Assembly (NCBI RefSeq): GCF_000226255.1
Contig: NZ_AGFG01000034.1
Location: forward strand, 1-64,000
Length of the DNA: 64,000 nucleotides
Source: Desulfovibrio sp. A2
GTDB taxonomy: Bacteria > Desulfobacterota > Desulfovibrionia > Desulfovibrionales > Desulfovibrionaceae
Direction: 5' to 3'
Numbering within the stretch: position 1 is the stretch's first letter; each line of letters starts with the position of its first letter. This document shows, in pieces, positions 1 to 7,254 of this stretch. Made by a program: the position numbers and the translations under genes. The notes beneath the pieces are model-generated. The model was not told the origin of the DNA and did no database searches. It worked only from the letters and a program-made list of their open reading frames with translations.

Positions 1-1
1 C

Positions 2-811
2 CTGAACGGCACGGCCAACTACATCCTGTCCGAGATGACCAGCAACGGCCTGGACTTCGCCACCGCCCTCGCGCAGGCGCAGGAGTTGGGCTACGCCGAG
101 GCCGATCCCACGCTGGACATCGAAGGGCACGACACCGCCCACAAGCTGGTGCTGCTCATCCGCCTGGCCTACGGGCTGGACTACCCTTACGCCGAACTGC
201 CCGTGCAGGGCATTGCGGGCATCGACCGCATGGACATCGAGTTCGCGCGCGAACTGGGCTTTCGCATCAAGCTGCTGGCCCAGGTGCGCGACATCGACGG
301 CAGGCTGGAGGCCGGGGTGTTCCCCACCCTGGTCAAGCACACCTTCCTCATCGCCCGGGTGGGCGGCGCGTACAACGCCATCCGCCTGGAAGGCAACGCC
401 GTGGGTCCCGTGTTCCTGCATGGGCTTGGCGCGGGCAGCCTGCCCACCGCCAGCGCCGTGCTGGCCGACCTGATGACCGTGGCGCGCGGCGCGGCCCCGC
501 ACAACACCGGCTTTCAGCGCCAGGTGCCCCCCCGCGCCAACATCCTGCCCCCTGCCGACGCCGAAAGCAGCTACTACGTGCGCGCCATGGTGCCGGACAA
601 CCCCGGCGTGCTGCGCGACCTGGCCGGGGCCATGGCCGACCATTCCATCAGCATCGCCCAGGCCATCCAGAAAGGGCAGCACCCCCAGGGCGTGCCCCTG
701 GTGTTCATGACCCACGCCGCCAAGGCCAGCGCCATCCAGGGCGCCATCGCCCAGGTGCGGGCCGCCGGGTTGTTGCTGGCGCCGCCGGTCTGTTATCGCG
801 TGTTGCAGTAA
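2..811 (+). CDS. hom: Homoserine dehydrogenase, C-terminal part (5' end outside window)
   Basis: Reduces aspartate semialdehyde to homoserine with NAD(P)H, in the threonine/methionine branch of the aspartate pathway. The reading frame is open from the first bases, which encode LNGTANYILSEM, the substrate-binding segment after the nucleotide-binding domain. ELGYAEADPTLDIEGHD is typical of the catalytic domain. The last ~80 residues form an ACT domain (YYVRAMVPDNPGVLRDLAGA), the usual site of threonine feedback control. About 269 residues are present; the Rossmann domain is missing because the window begins inside the gene. The proposed homoserine kinase lies downstream on the same strand after a 551-bp spacer. 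Confidence 0.95.
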   Translation: MNGTANYILSEMTSNGLDFATALAQAQELGYAEADPTLDIEGHDTAHKLVLLIRLAYGLDYPYAELPVQGIAGIDRMDIEFARELGFRIKLLAQVRDIDGRLEAGVFPTLVKHTFLIARVGGAYNAIRLEGNAVGPVFLHGLGAGSLPTASAVLADLMTVARGAAPHNTGFQRQVPPRANILPPADAESSYYVRAMVPDNPGVLRDLAGAMADHSISIAQAIQKGQHPQGVPLVFMTHAAKASAIQGAIAQVRAAGLLLAPPVCYRVLQ

Positions 812-842
812 GGATTGAAGAGGCAGGAAAAGGGATAAATTC

Positions 843-884
843 GCGGGGAAGGGGAACCTTTCGGAAGAGGTTCCCCTTCCCCGC
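843..884 (+). terminator. Terminator-like hairpin after hom
   Basis: A perfect 17-bp stem (843-859 with 868-884) around an 8-nt loop lies 31 bp after the hom stop codon. No U-run follows directly, although CTTTTTG occurs about 18 nt later. It fits a 3'-end stabiliser or a weak terminator. Confidence 0.6.
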
Positions 885-1039
885 ACCCCATCCCCTCCAG
901 AACTTTTTGATTGGGGGAATGCTGGTGCCGCGAGGCGACAGCCCTGCTTGCCCCCTTACCTCGCCCGATACGCCCTACAAATTCCATGGCCGTTCTCTCG
1001 TCGCATTTCATCCATGAAACTGCCTTTCTTCCTTATACT

Positions 1040-1061
1040 CCGCGCCGGTCTTCCGGCGCGG
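1040..1061 (+). repeat. R3 hairpin repeat, copy 1
   Basis: CCGCGCCGG-TCTT-CCGGCGCGG, a perfect 9-bp stem with a TCTT loop, followed by ATGGCTGGTGCGGAC. A second copy lies at 34815-34836, with one stem pair changed from C-G to T-G and a similar downstream tail. Confidence 0.6.
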
Positions 1062-1144
1062 ATGGCTGGTGCGGACACGGTGCCAGAAATTACGAGTTTT
1101 TCGCCGGGCAAGGCGGGTTGCCATTTTTGAGCGGAGATCGGCAG

Positions 1145-1177
1145 CCGTTAGGCGAGCGCAACGCGCGAGTCTTACGG
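1145..1177 (+). repeat. R2 hairpin repeat, copy 1
   Basis: A 15-nt arm, AAC loop and 15-nt arm: CCGTTAGGCGAGCGC / GCGCGAGTCTTACGG. The same hairpin recurs at 1258-1290 and, inverted, at 19987-20019. Both copies in this spacer are followed by a similar GGATGGCGAAAGCAACGC-like tail. Confidence 0.65.
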
Positions 1178-1257
1178 ATGGCGAAAGCAACGCTGTACTT
1201 TGGTACGTGAGCATCAAAAATGGCAAACCAACGCCGACCGGCGGAAAAAGGCATCAG

Positions 1258-1290
1258 CCGTTAGGTGAGCGCAACGCGCGAACCTTACGG
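1258..1290 (+). repeat. R2 hairpin repeat, copy 2
   Basis: CCGTTAGGTGAGCGC / GCGCGAACCTTACGG with an AAC loop. Relative to copy 1, the mid-stem changes on both arms so that pairing is kept (GGT with ACC here, GGC with GTC in copy 1). Conserved T-T and tandem G-A mismatches lie at the same stem positions. Confidence 0.65.
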
Positions 1291-1362
1291 ATGACGACCG
1301 CAACGCGCGGATTTTGCAAGCAACGTGACCGCGCTACCCCAAGCGCCACCACCGCCACCGCC

Positions 1363-2640
1363 ATGCACACGCCCTGCATCATCTGCATCCTCGACGGCAT
1401 GGCCGACCTGCCCGCCCGCGACGGACAGCCCACCCCGCTGGCCGCCGCCCGCACGCCTACCCTCGACCGCCTCGCCGCCACCGGCACCGCCGGTCTCTGC
1501 CAGGTCATCCCCCCCGGCGCGGAAGCCGGTTCCGACGCGGGCATCCCCGCCCTGCTCGGCTACGACCCGCTGCGTCACCCCGCCGCGCGCGGCCCCCTGG
1601 AAGCCCTGGCCGCCGGGCTGCCCCTTGGCCCCCACGACACGGCATGGCGCTGCAACGTGGTGGCGCTGGACGCCCACGGCCGCATGGCCGACCCCGCCGC
1701 CACCCTGAAGGCCGCCATGGAGCAGGCCGTGGACAGCATCGTGCGCGCCGCCTTTCCGGCACCAGCCCACGGCACGGCCCACGGCGGGGGGTTCCGCTTC
1801 ACGGTGGTGGAACGGAACGACGGCCACGCCGCCGCCCCGTCTCCTCCCGCCGCACCCACGTCGTTCACGCGCGCCTCCTTCACGCCCGCCGGGCCGCAGG
1901 ACGTCATCGGCCAATCCCCCGCCCACGCCCTGCGCGATCTGGCCCGCCACCACCCGGGTCTGCACGCGCGCATCACGACGGCCAACGCCCAACTTTCCCG
2001 GCTCGCGCAGCCCACCGCCCCGCACGGCCTGGCCCTGTGGCCGTGGGGCTGCGGTCACCGGCCCGATTTGCCGTCATTTTCCGCCCGGCACGCCGCTGCC
2101 GCCTCTTCGGCGGTGCCCCATACGCCCCTGACCGCCGCCATGGTCGCGGCCGTGCCGCTGGCGCGCGGGCTGGCCCTGGCCGCCGGGCTCACCGCGCCGG
2201 AAATCCCCGGGGCCACCGGCGGCGCGGACACCGACCTTGCCGCCAAGGCTACCGCCGCCCTCGCCCTGCTGGCCGACCACGCCGTGGTCTTCATCCACGT
2301 GGAAGGCCCGGACATGTGCGCCCACGCCCGCGACGCCCGCGCCAAATCCGCCCTGCTGGCCCGCATCGACGCGGAACTCGTCGCCCTGCTGCGCGCGGCC
2401 CGGCCCGACGCCGTGCTCTGCGTCACCTGCGACCACGTCACCCACTGCGGCGACGGCCGCCACCACCCCCATGCCGTGCCCTTTCTGCTGCACGGGCCGG
2501 GCGTCTTCCCGCATCCCGGCACCCTCGCCGTCGCCCGCTTCGACGAAGCCGCCTGTGCGGCCACAGGCCTGCGCATTCCCTCCGGCCCCGCCTTACTGGA
2601 CCTGATCCTGCGGAAGGCCACGCACCGCCCAGACATGTAG
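1363..2640 (+). CDS. ApgM-like phosphotransferase, probable homoserine kinase
   Basis: 425 residues of the alkaline-phosphatase-like, archaeal-type cofactor-independent phosphoglycerate mutase (ApgM) family. Visible motifs are the N-terminal metal site ILDGMAD, the GSDAG segment with the catalytic serine (near residue 54), LLGYDP, RGPLEALAAGLPL, WRCNVVAL, and the C-terminal metal site CDHVTHCGDGRHHPHAVP. It lies just downstream of hom. A subfamily of ApgM-like proteins next to hom in organisms without thrB has been proposed to be homoserine kinase, so I infer that it phosphorylates homoserine rather than acting in glycolysis. ATG 1363 is chosen because homology begins at once (MHTPCIICILDGMAD); the frame is open further upstream but runs through repeats. 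A perfect hairpin follows the stop. Confidence 0.8.
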   Translation: MHTPCIICILDGMADLPARDGQPTPLAAARTPTLDRLAATGTAGLCQVIPPGAEAGSDAGIPALLGYDPLRHPAARGPLEALAAGLPLGPHDTAWRCNVVALDAHGRMADPAATLKAAMEQAVDSIVRAAFPAPAHGTAHGGGFRFTVVERNDGHAAAPSPPAAPTSFTRASFTPAGPQDVIGQSPAHALRDLARHHPGLHARITTANAQLSRLAQPTAPHGLALWPWGCGHRPDLPSFSARHAAAASSAVPHTPLTAAMVAAVPLARGLALAAGLTAPEIPGATGGADTDLAAKATAALALLADHAVVFIHVEGPDMCAHARDARAKSALLARIDAELVALLRAARPDAVLCVTCDHVTHCGDGRHHPHAVPFLLHGPGVFPHPGTLAVARFDEAACAATGLRIPSGPALLDLILRKATHRPDM

Positions 2641-2691
2641 CCCCCGTTCCCCACCGCCGCACGCCTTCCACCAGATTTCCACGTGGCACGC

Positions 2692-2722
2692 AAAAGGGGC
2701 GTCCCAGCGGGACGCCCCTTTG
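2692..2722 (+). terminator. Intrinsic terminator after the ApgM-like gene
   Basis: A perfect 13-bp stem, AAAGGGGCGTCCC (2693-2705) with GGGACGCCCCTTT (2709-2721), around an AGC loop. The 3' arm ends in TTT and the 5' arm starts with AAAA, so it may work in both directions. Confidence 0.75.
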
Positions 2723-2792
2723 CCATGCCTTCGATATCTGTCCGTTGCGCGCATGCCCGCTTCACGGTAGGCCCCAAAAAAAGGAGGCTCAC

Positions 2793-3071
2793 ATGCGCGA
2801 CACGCACTCCCAGTTCCGTTCCGCCCCGTGCGCACCCGCCGCACCGCGCACCCTGGTCGCCAGAGCAATCGCGGGCGCCCTGCTGGGGCTGCTGCTGGCC
2901 GTGGGGGCCATGGCCGCGCAGGGCGCGGTCTACCACGGCAACGTGCAATCGCACATTTTCCACCAGCCGGGCTGCACCTACTACACCTGCAAGGCCTGCA
3001 CGGCTGTGTTCACCACGCGGCAGGCCGCCATCGAGGCGGGATTCCGTCCGTGCAAGGTGTGCCGACCGTAG
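2793..3071 (+). CDS. Small exported protein with an Ada-like four-cysteine domain
   Basis: 92 residues starting after a strong ribosome site (AAGGAGG at 2781). Residues ~20-47 form a hydrophobic signal peptide ending in AMAAQGA. The mature part reads VYHGNVQSHIFHQPGCTYY, then CKAC and CKVCRP with an AIEAGFRPC turn. That pattern (H..GC.yY.ckaC, then a..aGfrpCkvC) matches the metal-binding domain of Ada and of related small exported proteins. A periplasmic zinc- or other metal-binding role is plausible but not shown. It is convergent with the metal-transport operon, 31 bp away, which may be chance. Confidence 0.7.
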   Translation: MRDTHSQFRSAPCAPAAPRTLVARAIAGALLGLLLAVGAMAAQGAVYHGNVQSHIFHQPGCTYYTCKACTAVFTTRQAAIEAGFRPCKVCRP

Positions 3072-3102
3072 CAACGGCTACCGACCGACGGCGGTAAAGG
3101 CT

Positions 3103-3540
3103 CTAGGCCATGATGCGCTTGCGGTACGCGTACAGATGATAGGCGTTGAAGGCCAGAAACAGCCCGCCCGCCACGATGTGCGCCCGCTCGCGCCCGGCCA
3201 GCCCGAACAGCACCAGCGCCGCCAGCGATCCGGCCATGCCCCGCTTGGAAATGCGCATGGCCTCGGCCTTGGTCAGGCGGCGGCAGCAGCACGCCTTCTT
3301 CGGGGCCGCCTGCTCCTGCGCGACAAAGGCGTCGAGCATCTTCGCCGCCTCCAGCAACTGTTCCTGGGTCACGGCGTCCGGATCGTATTCCACCAGCAGG
3401 CCGCCGGTGCGCGGGTTGGCCGTGGCGGAAAGCACGCCCGGTGTTTCGCGCAGGGTGCCTTCGATGGCGGCCGCCGCGTCCGGGTTGCGCAGCGCGTCGC
3501 ACCGGATGCGCACCCTGCCGTCGATGAAGCTGCTGATCAT
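3103..3540 (-). CDS. HMA-like domain protein with C-terminal membrane segments
   Basis: 145 residues. Residues 1-75 form an HMA-type ferredoxin-like fold (DGRVRIRCDALRNPDAAAAI, TPGVLSATANPRTGGLLVEYDPD) without the CxxC of metallochaperones. Then come a cluster KKACCCRR and a hydrophobic region (GMAGSLAALVLFGLAG, AHIVAGGLFLAFNAYHLYAYRK) with probably two membrane helices. It is the last gene of the minus-strand operon, 51 bp after the P-type ATPase, whose N-terminus carries the same kind of cysteine-free HMA domain. The CCC motif just before the membrane could be the metal ligand. A membrane partner of the pump is the simplest inference. Confidence 0.75.
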   Translation of the reverse strand: MISSFIDGRVRIRCDALRNPDAAAAIEGTLRETPGVLSATANPRTGGLLVEYDPDAVTQEQLLEAAKMLDAFVAQEQAAPKKACCCRRLTKAEAMRISKRGMAGSLAALVLFGLAGRERAHIVAGGLFLAFNAYHLYAYRKRIMA

Positions 3541-3591
3541 TATCCACCTCTCCTTGCCGCGCCGGGCGCGGCCCTGCTGCGGATGCGTCCG

Positions 3592-6399
3592 TTATGCCGC
3601 GCCGGAATTCCGGGGCTTGCGGGCAGCCTTGCCCGTGGCCTTGGCCCCGCCTTTGGCGGACTTGGATTCTGTGGACTGTACGGCTATGGCGGGCTTGACC
3701 GACTTGATGGGCTTGGCGGGCTTGACCGCAGCCGGAGCCGCAGCCTTGTCCGATCTGGTGGGCCTGGCCGGTTTGTCCGCCTTGGCCGGAGCCGTTGCCG
3801 AGGCCTTGTCCGGCGTGGCAGCGTCCGGTTGCCCGGCGGCCTTGCCCTTGCCTGCCATGGCCCCCACGGCCTGCACCGCGCCCTGCACGGTGGCCTTCAG
3901 CGCGGCCCCGATGGCGGCCCCCGCCCCGGCTACTCCCGCCGCAACCCGTGCGGCGGGCGAAACCACGACGACAGCCGGGCCAGCGACAGGCTCTCCGGTA
4001 ACGCCAACGGGCAGCGCCATCATGCCCGGCCTGCGCTCCGCCCCGCGCCGTCCTTCCGGCGCGCCGTTGCCCAGCATGGGCCGCATGGCGTTCAGCGCCA
4101 CGCCCACGGTGGTCAGGTTGTGCAGCAGGGCCAGCATGCCCGGCTGTGCCCGGCCCACCAGGCCCAGGGCCATGAACGCCGTGTTCAGCCCCATGATGGA
4201 GCTGAAATTGACGTGGATGCGCCGCAGGGTGGCCTTGGCCAGCCGCCGCGCCACCAGCAGTTCGGCAAGGTCGTTGCCGGAAAGCACCACGTCGGCCACC
4301 TCGCGGGCAAGGTCCGCCCCGTCGCGCAGGGATACGCCCACGTCGGCGGCGGAAAGGGCGGGCGAATCGTTGATGCCGTCGCCCACCATGACCACCTTGC
4401 CGCCCTCGGACTGCAACTGCCGCACGATGTCGGCCTTGTCCGCGGGCAGCACCTGGGCGCGCCATTCGTCCACGCCCACGGCGGACGCCACCGCCGCCGC
4501 CGTCACCGGCCCGTCACCGGTCAGCATGATGATGCGCTTCACGCCCTGCTCGCGCAGGCCGCGCACCACGTCGGCGGCCTCCGGCCGCAACGGGTCCTCT
4601 ATGCACAGGATGCCCGCCAGCTTGCCGCCGATGGCCAGATGCAGGATGGAGTAGCCCTTGGCGGCCCACTGGTTGATCACGGGCAGGAATTCGTCCAGCG
4701 GCACGCCCTCGTCCTCGTGGACGAAGTGGCGGCTGCCCACCAGCACCCGTTCGCCGCGCAGGCGTGAGGCGATGCCGTGGGCCACCACGTATTCCACCTC
4801 GGCGTGCTCTTCCTGATGGTCCAGCGCTTCCTGCTCGGCCTTGCGCACCACGGCGCGGGCCACGGGGTGGGGAAAATGCTCTTCCAGGCATGCGGCCAGG
4901 CGCAGCACGTCGTCACGGCCATGCCCGTTCAGCGAGATGACCTCGGCCACGCGGGGCCGCGCCTCGGTGAGGGTGCCCGTCTTGTCGAAGACCACGGTAT
5001 CCGCGCCAGCCAGCCCCTCGATGAACCGGCCGCCCTTGATGAGCACGCCGTGGTGCGCCCCTTCGCGCATGCCCGTCAGGATGGCCAGCGGCGTGGCCAG
5101 ACGGATGGCGCAGGAATAGTCCACCAGCAGCACCGACGCGGCCCGGGCCACGTCGCGGGTGACGGCCCACACCCCGCCCGCCAGCAAAAAGCTGTACGGC
5201 ACGATGGCGTCGGCCAGGCGCTCGGCCTTGCCCTGCACGTTGGCCTTCAGGGCCTCGGAACGTTCGATGAAGCCCACGATCTGGTTGATGCGCGTCTCCG
5301 ACCCCACGCCGGTGGGCCGGATGTCCAGCCGCCCTTCCTCCACCACGGTGCCCGCGTAGACGGACGCACCGGCCCGCCGGGCCACGGCCAGCGGCTCGCC
5401 GGTCATGGAGGTCTGGTTGACCATGGCCTCGCCCTCGGCCACCACGCCGTCCACCGGGATGGACGAACCGGCGCGCACCACCACCAGGTCGCCTTCGGCC
5501 AGGGCTGAAAGGGGCACCTGCACCTCTGCCTCGCCGCGCTTCACCCACACGGTGTCCACGTCCACGGCAAGGCTTTCGGCCAGACTTTCGCGCGACTTCT
5601 TGCGGGTCCATTCCTCCAGGAACTCGCCCACGGCGAACAGCGCGGTGATCAGCCCCACGGAGCGGAAGTCGCCCCGCACCAGCGAGATGCCCAGCGCCGC
5701 CGCGTCCAGCACGTCCACGTTGAGACGGCCCGAGGCCAGCGAACGCCCCCCCTTGAGCAGGAAGGGCAGCGCGCGAAAGAAGGCGGACACCATGCGCACG
5801 ATGCGCGGCAGGAAGGGACGCAGGATCAGGTAGCGGACCAGCCCGCCCGCGCCGGGCGCGGCGCTGGCCATGGCAAGCCCGCCCAGACCTGCGACGCCCG
5901 CAGCCCCGGCGGCTCCGTCCATCGCAACGGCTCCCATGCCGTGCAGCCCGGCAACGGCGGGAGCCCCCGGCGGCAGGTGCGCACCCATGGGGCCGCGCGC
6001 CTGGCGGACTGCCCCGGCCGCAGCCCCGGTATCGGACGCCGCGCCGCGCATGCGGCGTTTGCCGGAGGATCGCGCGGCAGAGGCTGCCTCGCGGCCGCCT
6101 TCCTGCGCCCCGCCCCCCCGGCCGGATTGGGTCGGCTGGCCCGCCCTGGCGCGCGCGCGCCGCGCCGGGCCGCCACCGGCCACGAAGCCATCCACCACGG
6201 TCAGCACCTCGCCCCGCGCCGCGGGGCTTGCGTAGCGCACCAGCACGCTGCCGGTGCTGACGGTGGCGTGCGCCTCGGCCACGCCGGCCACGGCCACGAT
6301 GCGGGCCACGAGGTCGTGCGCCCGGTCCTGGGAAAGCGAACCGGGGGCGCAGCGCAAGCGCAGGCGCCCCGGCAGTTCGTGAGCTATGCGATAGTCCAT
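3592..6399 (-). CDS. P1B-type heavy-metal-translocating ATPase (CtpC-like)
   Basis: 935 residues, an ATP-driven cation pump of the inner membrane. Order: a cysteine-free HMA domain (HELPGRLRLRC, residues ~8-75), an Ala/Gly/Arg-rich linker to ~170, membrane segments, the actuator domain with SMTGEP, the transport motif S429-C430-A431 in DYSCAIRLATP, phosphorylation site D472 in DKTGT, HP in EHFPHPVARA, GDGINDSPAL, and final helices near HNLTTVGVALNAMRP. The usual Cys-Pro-Cys is replaced by S-C-A. The last ~110 residues are a low-complexity Ala/Lys/Pro tail resembling histone H1, very unusual for this family. The gene sits between a PacL-like protein upstream and an HMA-like protein downstream. 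The metal is uncertain; Mn, Zn or Fe is suggested by CtpC-like context only. Confidence 0.88.
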   Translation of the reverse strand: MDYRIAHELPGRLRLRCAPGSLSQDRAHDLVARIVAVAGVAEAHATVSTGSVLVRYASPAARGEVLTVVDGFVAGGGPARRARARAGQPTQSGRGGGAQEGGREAASAARSSGKRRMRGAASDTGAAAGAVRQARGPMGAHLPPGAPAVAGLHGMGAVAMDGAAGAAGVAGLGGLAMASAAPGAGGLVRYLILRPFLPRIVRMVSAFFRALPFLLKGGRSLASGRLNVDVLDAAALGISLVRGDFRSVGLITALFAVGEFLEEWTRKKSRESLAESLAVDVDTVWVKRGEAEVQVPLSALAEGDLVVVRAGSSIPVDGVVAEGEAMVNQTSMTGEPLAVARRAGASVYAGTVVEEGRLDIRPTGVGSETRINQIVGFIERSEALKANVQGKAERLADAIVPYSFLLAGGVWAVTRDVARAASVLLVDYSCAIRLATPLAILTGMREGAHHGVLIKGGRFIEGLAGADTVVFDKTGTLTEARPRVAEVISLNGHGRDDVLRLAACLEEHFPHPVARAVVRKAEQEALDHQEEHAEVEYVVAHGIASRLRGERVLVGSRHFVHEDEGVPLDEFLPVINQWAAKGYSILHLAIGGKLAGILCIEDPLRPEAADVVRGLREQGVKRIIMLTGDGPVTAAAVASAVGVDEWRAQVLPADKADIVRQLQSEGGKVVMVGDGINDSPALSAADVGVSLRDGADLAREVADVVLSGNDLAELLVARRLAKATLRRIHVNFSSIMGLNTAFMALGLVGRAQPGMLALLHNLTTVGVALNAMRPMLGNGAPEGRRGAERRPGMMALPVGVTGEPVAGPAVVVVSPAARVAAGVAGAGAAIGAALKATVQGAVQAVGAMAGKGKAAGQPDAATPDKASATAPAKADKPARPTRSDKAAAPAAVKPAKPIKSVKPAIAVQSTESKSAKGGAKATGKAARKPRNSGAA

Positions 6400-6428
6400 G
6401 CGCCTCGTCCGTTGCGAAGTTGGTCCGG

Positions 6429-6707
6429 TTAAGCCTTGGCCGCTTCAGCAGCTTCGGGGGCGGAGGCTTCGGCGGCGTCCTTGCGCTGCTTGTGCACGTG
6501 TTCCGCCTCGGCCACGATGTCTTCCATGTGCTCGCGCACGGTTTCCGCGTAGGCGGACGCCTTGTCCTTCAGGTCGAAGCCGTGGCTCAGCAGGTCGGCC
6601 ATGGCCGGGCGGATGTCGAACTTGCCGCGACCCAGCATCACCGCGCCCAGCGCGCCCAGCGCCACGCCGCCCACGAAATACAGCCCGTACTTGTAATTCT
6701 CGTTCAT
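6429..6707 (-). CDS. One-helix membrane protein, PacL1/DUF1490-like partner of the ATPase
   Basis: 92 residues with one N-terminal membrane helix (YGLYFVGGVALGALGAVML, residues ~7-25), then a charged, Ala/Glu-rich helical stretch (AYAETVREHMEDIVAEAEHV). Start at 6707 is set by CAAGGAGT 8 bp upstream; the longer ORF to 6920 has no support. Size, topology and position directly upstream of the P1B ATPase match mycobacterial PacL1 (DUF1490), a metal-binding scaffold for the ATPase CtpC. The PacL C-terminal Asp/His metal motif is absent; only the pair EHVHKQRK is seen, so metal binding is uncertain. Confidence 0.65.
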   Translation of the reverse strand: MNENYKYGLYFVGGVALGALGAVMLGRGKFDIRPAMADLLSHGFDLKDKASAYAETVREHMEDIVAEAEHVHKQRKDAAEASAPEAAEAAKA

Positions 6708-6998
6708 TCCCGACTCCTTGTGATGAGTGCGCCGTTGCGCGTCCGCTCGTATCCGGCCATCCCCGGCCGTGCCCGGCAGCCACACCCGCCAGCCCTGTGC
6801 CGTGCGGAAGGGCCACCCTAAATGATATCGAAATTCACTGTCAACACACCTTCTCCGACCCAGCCCCGGACGGGCCTGCGACATGAAACGGAGGGCAAGG
6901 GATGCCCCCAACGCTACCACCCGTAACCGGACCGTGACAATCTCTTTTCATTTTTGTGCATGATTATCACGCTCAACCTCTACCCTCCGGTTCCTTTG
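6708..6998. other. Promoter region of the metal operon
   Basis: About 290 bp without a gene. The distal end is locally AT-rich around a Fur-like palindrome at 6955-6969. I see no clear -35/-10 pair, nor any other feature. Confidence 0.4.
6955..6969. promoter_or_regulatory. Possible Fur-family operator
   Basis: TGTGCATGATTATCA matches the 7-1-7 Fur-type palindrome TGATAATnATTATCA at 11 of 14 positions, with a perfect right half. It lies about 250 bp upstream of the metal ATPase operon start, in a short AT-rich island. If real it would link the pump to iron, manganese or peroxide status. Confidence 0.35.
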
Positions 6999-7001
6999 CA
7001 C

Positions 7002-7039
7002 AAAAAAACACACGCCCTCCAGCGAAGCCGGAGGGCGTG
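7002..7039 (-). terminator. Terminator of the 30-codon membrane peptide gene
   Basis: A perfect 10-bp stem, CACGCCCTCC (7011-7020) with GGAGGGCGTG (7030-7039). On the minus strand it is followed by a T-run (complement of AAAAAAA at 7002-7008). It lies about 120 bp after the stop codon of the small gene at 7162. Confidence 0.8.
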
Positions 7040-7161
7040 GGCAAGTGGCATCGGCGGGGCGAATCGCGCCGGTCGGTCATTCGGGCTGGCCGGTGGGCCG
7101 GGTCGATGCGGACGGTTGCCGGTTAGGGGGTGCCGCCAAAGCGGGACGCCTTGGTGACTCC

Positions 7162-7254
7162 CTAGTGCTTCACGAGCTTGGAGTACATGAAGTACCCGAT
7201 CAGGCCCAGCACGATGACGCCAACGACAATGGAACCGATATCCGCGAAACTCAT
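7162..7254 (-). CDS. 30-residue single-helix membrane peptide
   Basis: MSFADIGSIVVGVIVLGLIG begins a 30-residue protein ending YFMYSKLVKH. It starts after a near-perfect ribosome site (GAGGAGGCACC before ATG 7254) and ends in two stop-proximal basic residues. Residues ~6-24 form one membrane helix; the positive tail suggests the C-terminus lies in the cytoplasm. A strong terminator follows, so the gene is probably a real independent unit. I do not recognise a family. Confidence 0.65.
   Translation of the reverse strand: MSFADIGSIVVGVIVLGLIGYFMYSKLVKH

Larger units (their letters stand above)
812..1362. other. 551-bp intergenic spacer rich in hairpins and repeats
   Basis: No credible gene is seen; the short ORFs here lack ribosome sites and family motifs. 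The spacer holds a terminator-like hairpin (843-884), one R3 hairpin (1040-1061) and two R2 hairpins (1145-1177 and 1258-1290). It also contains a GTACTTTGGTACGTGA stretch near 1195 that resembles, in reverse complement, a stretch near 34711. The ORF of the next gene stays open back to 1069, but that part reads through these repeats and is unlikely to be translated. Confidence 0.7.

Noticed and set aside
1069..1362. An upstream extension of the ApgM-like gene by 98 codons
   Set aside because: It reads through two R2 repeats and a hairpin; family homology starts exactly at ATG 1363.
2684..2700. TGGCACG after the ApgM-like gene as a sigma-54 promoter
   Set aside because: It lacks the TTGC half at the right distance and lies in the arm of a terminator hairpin.
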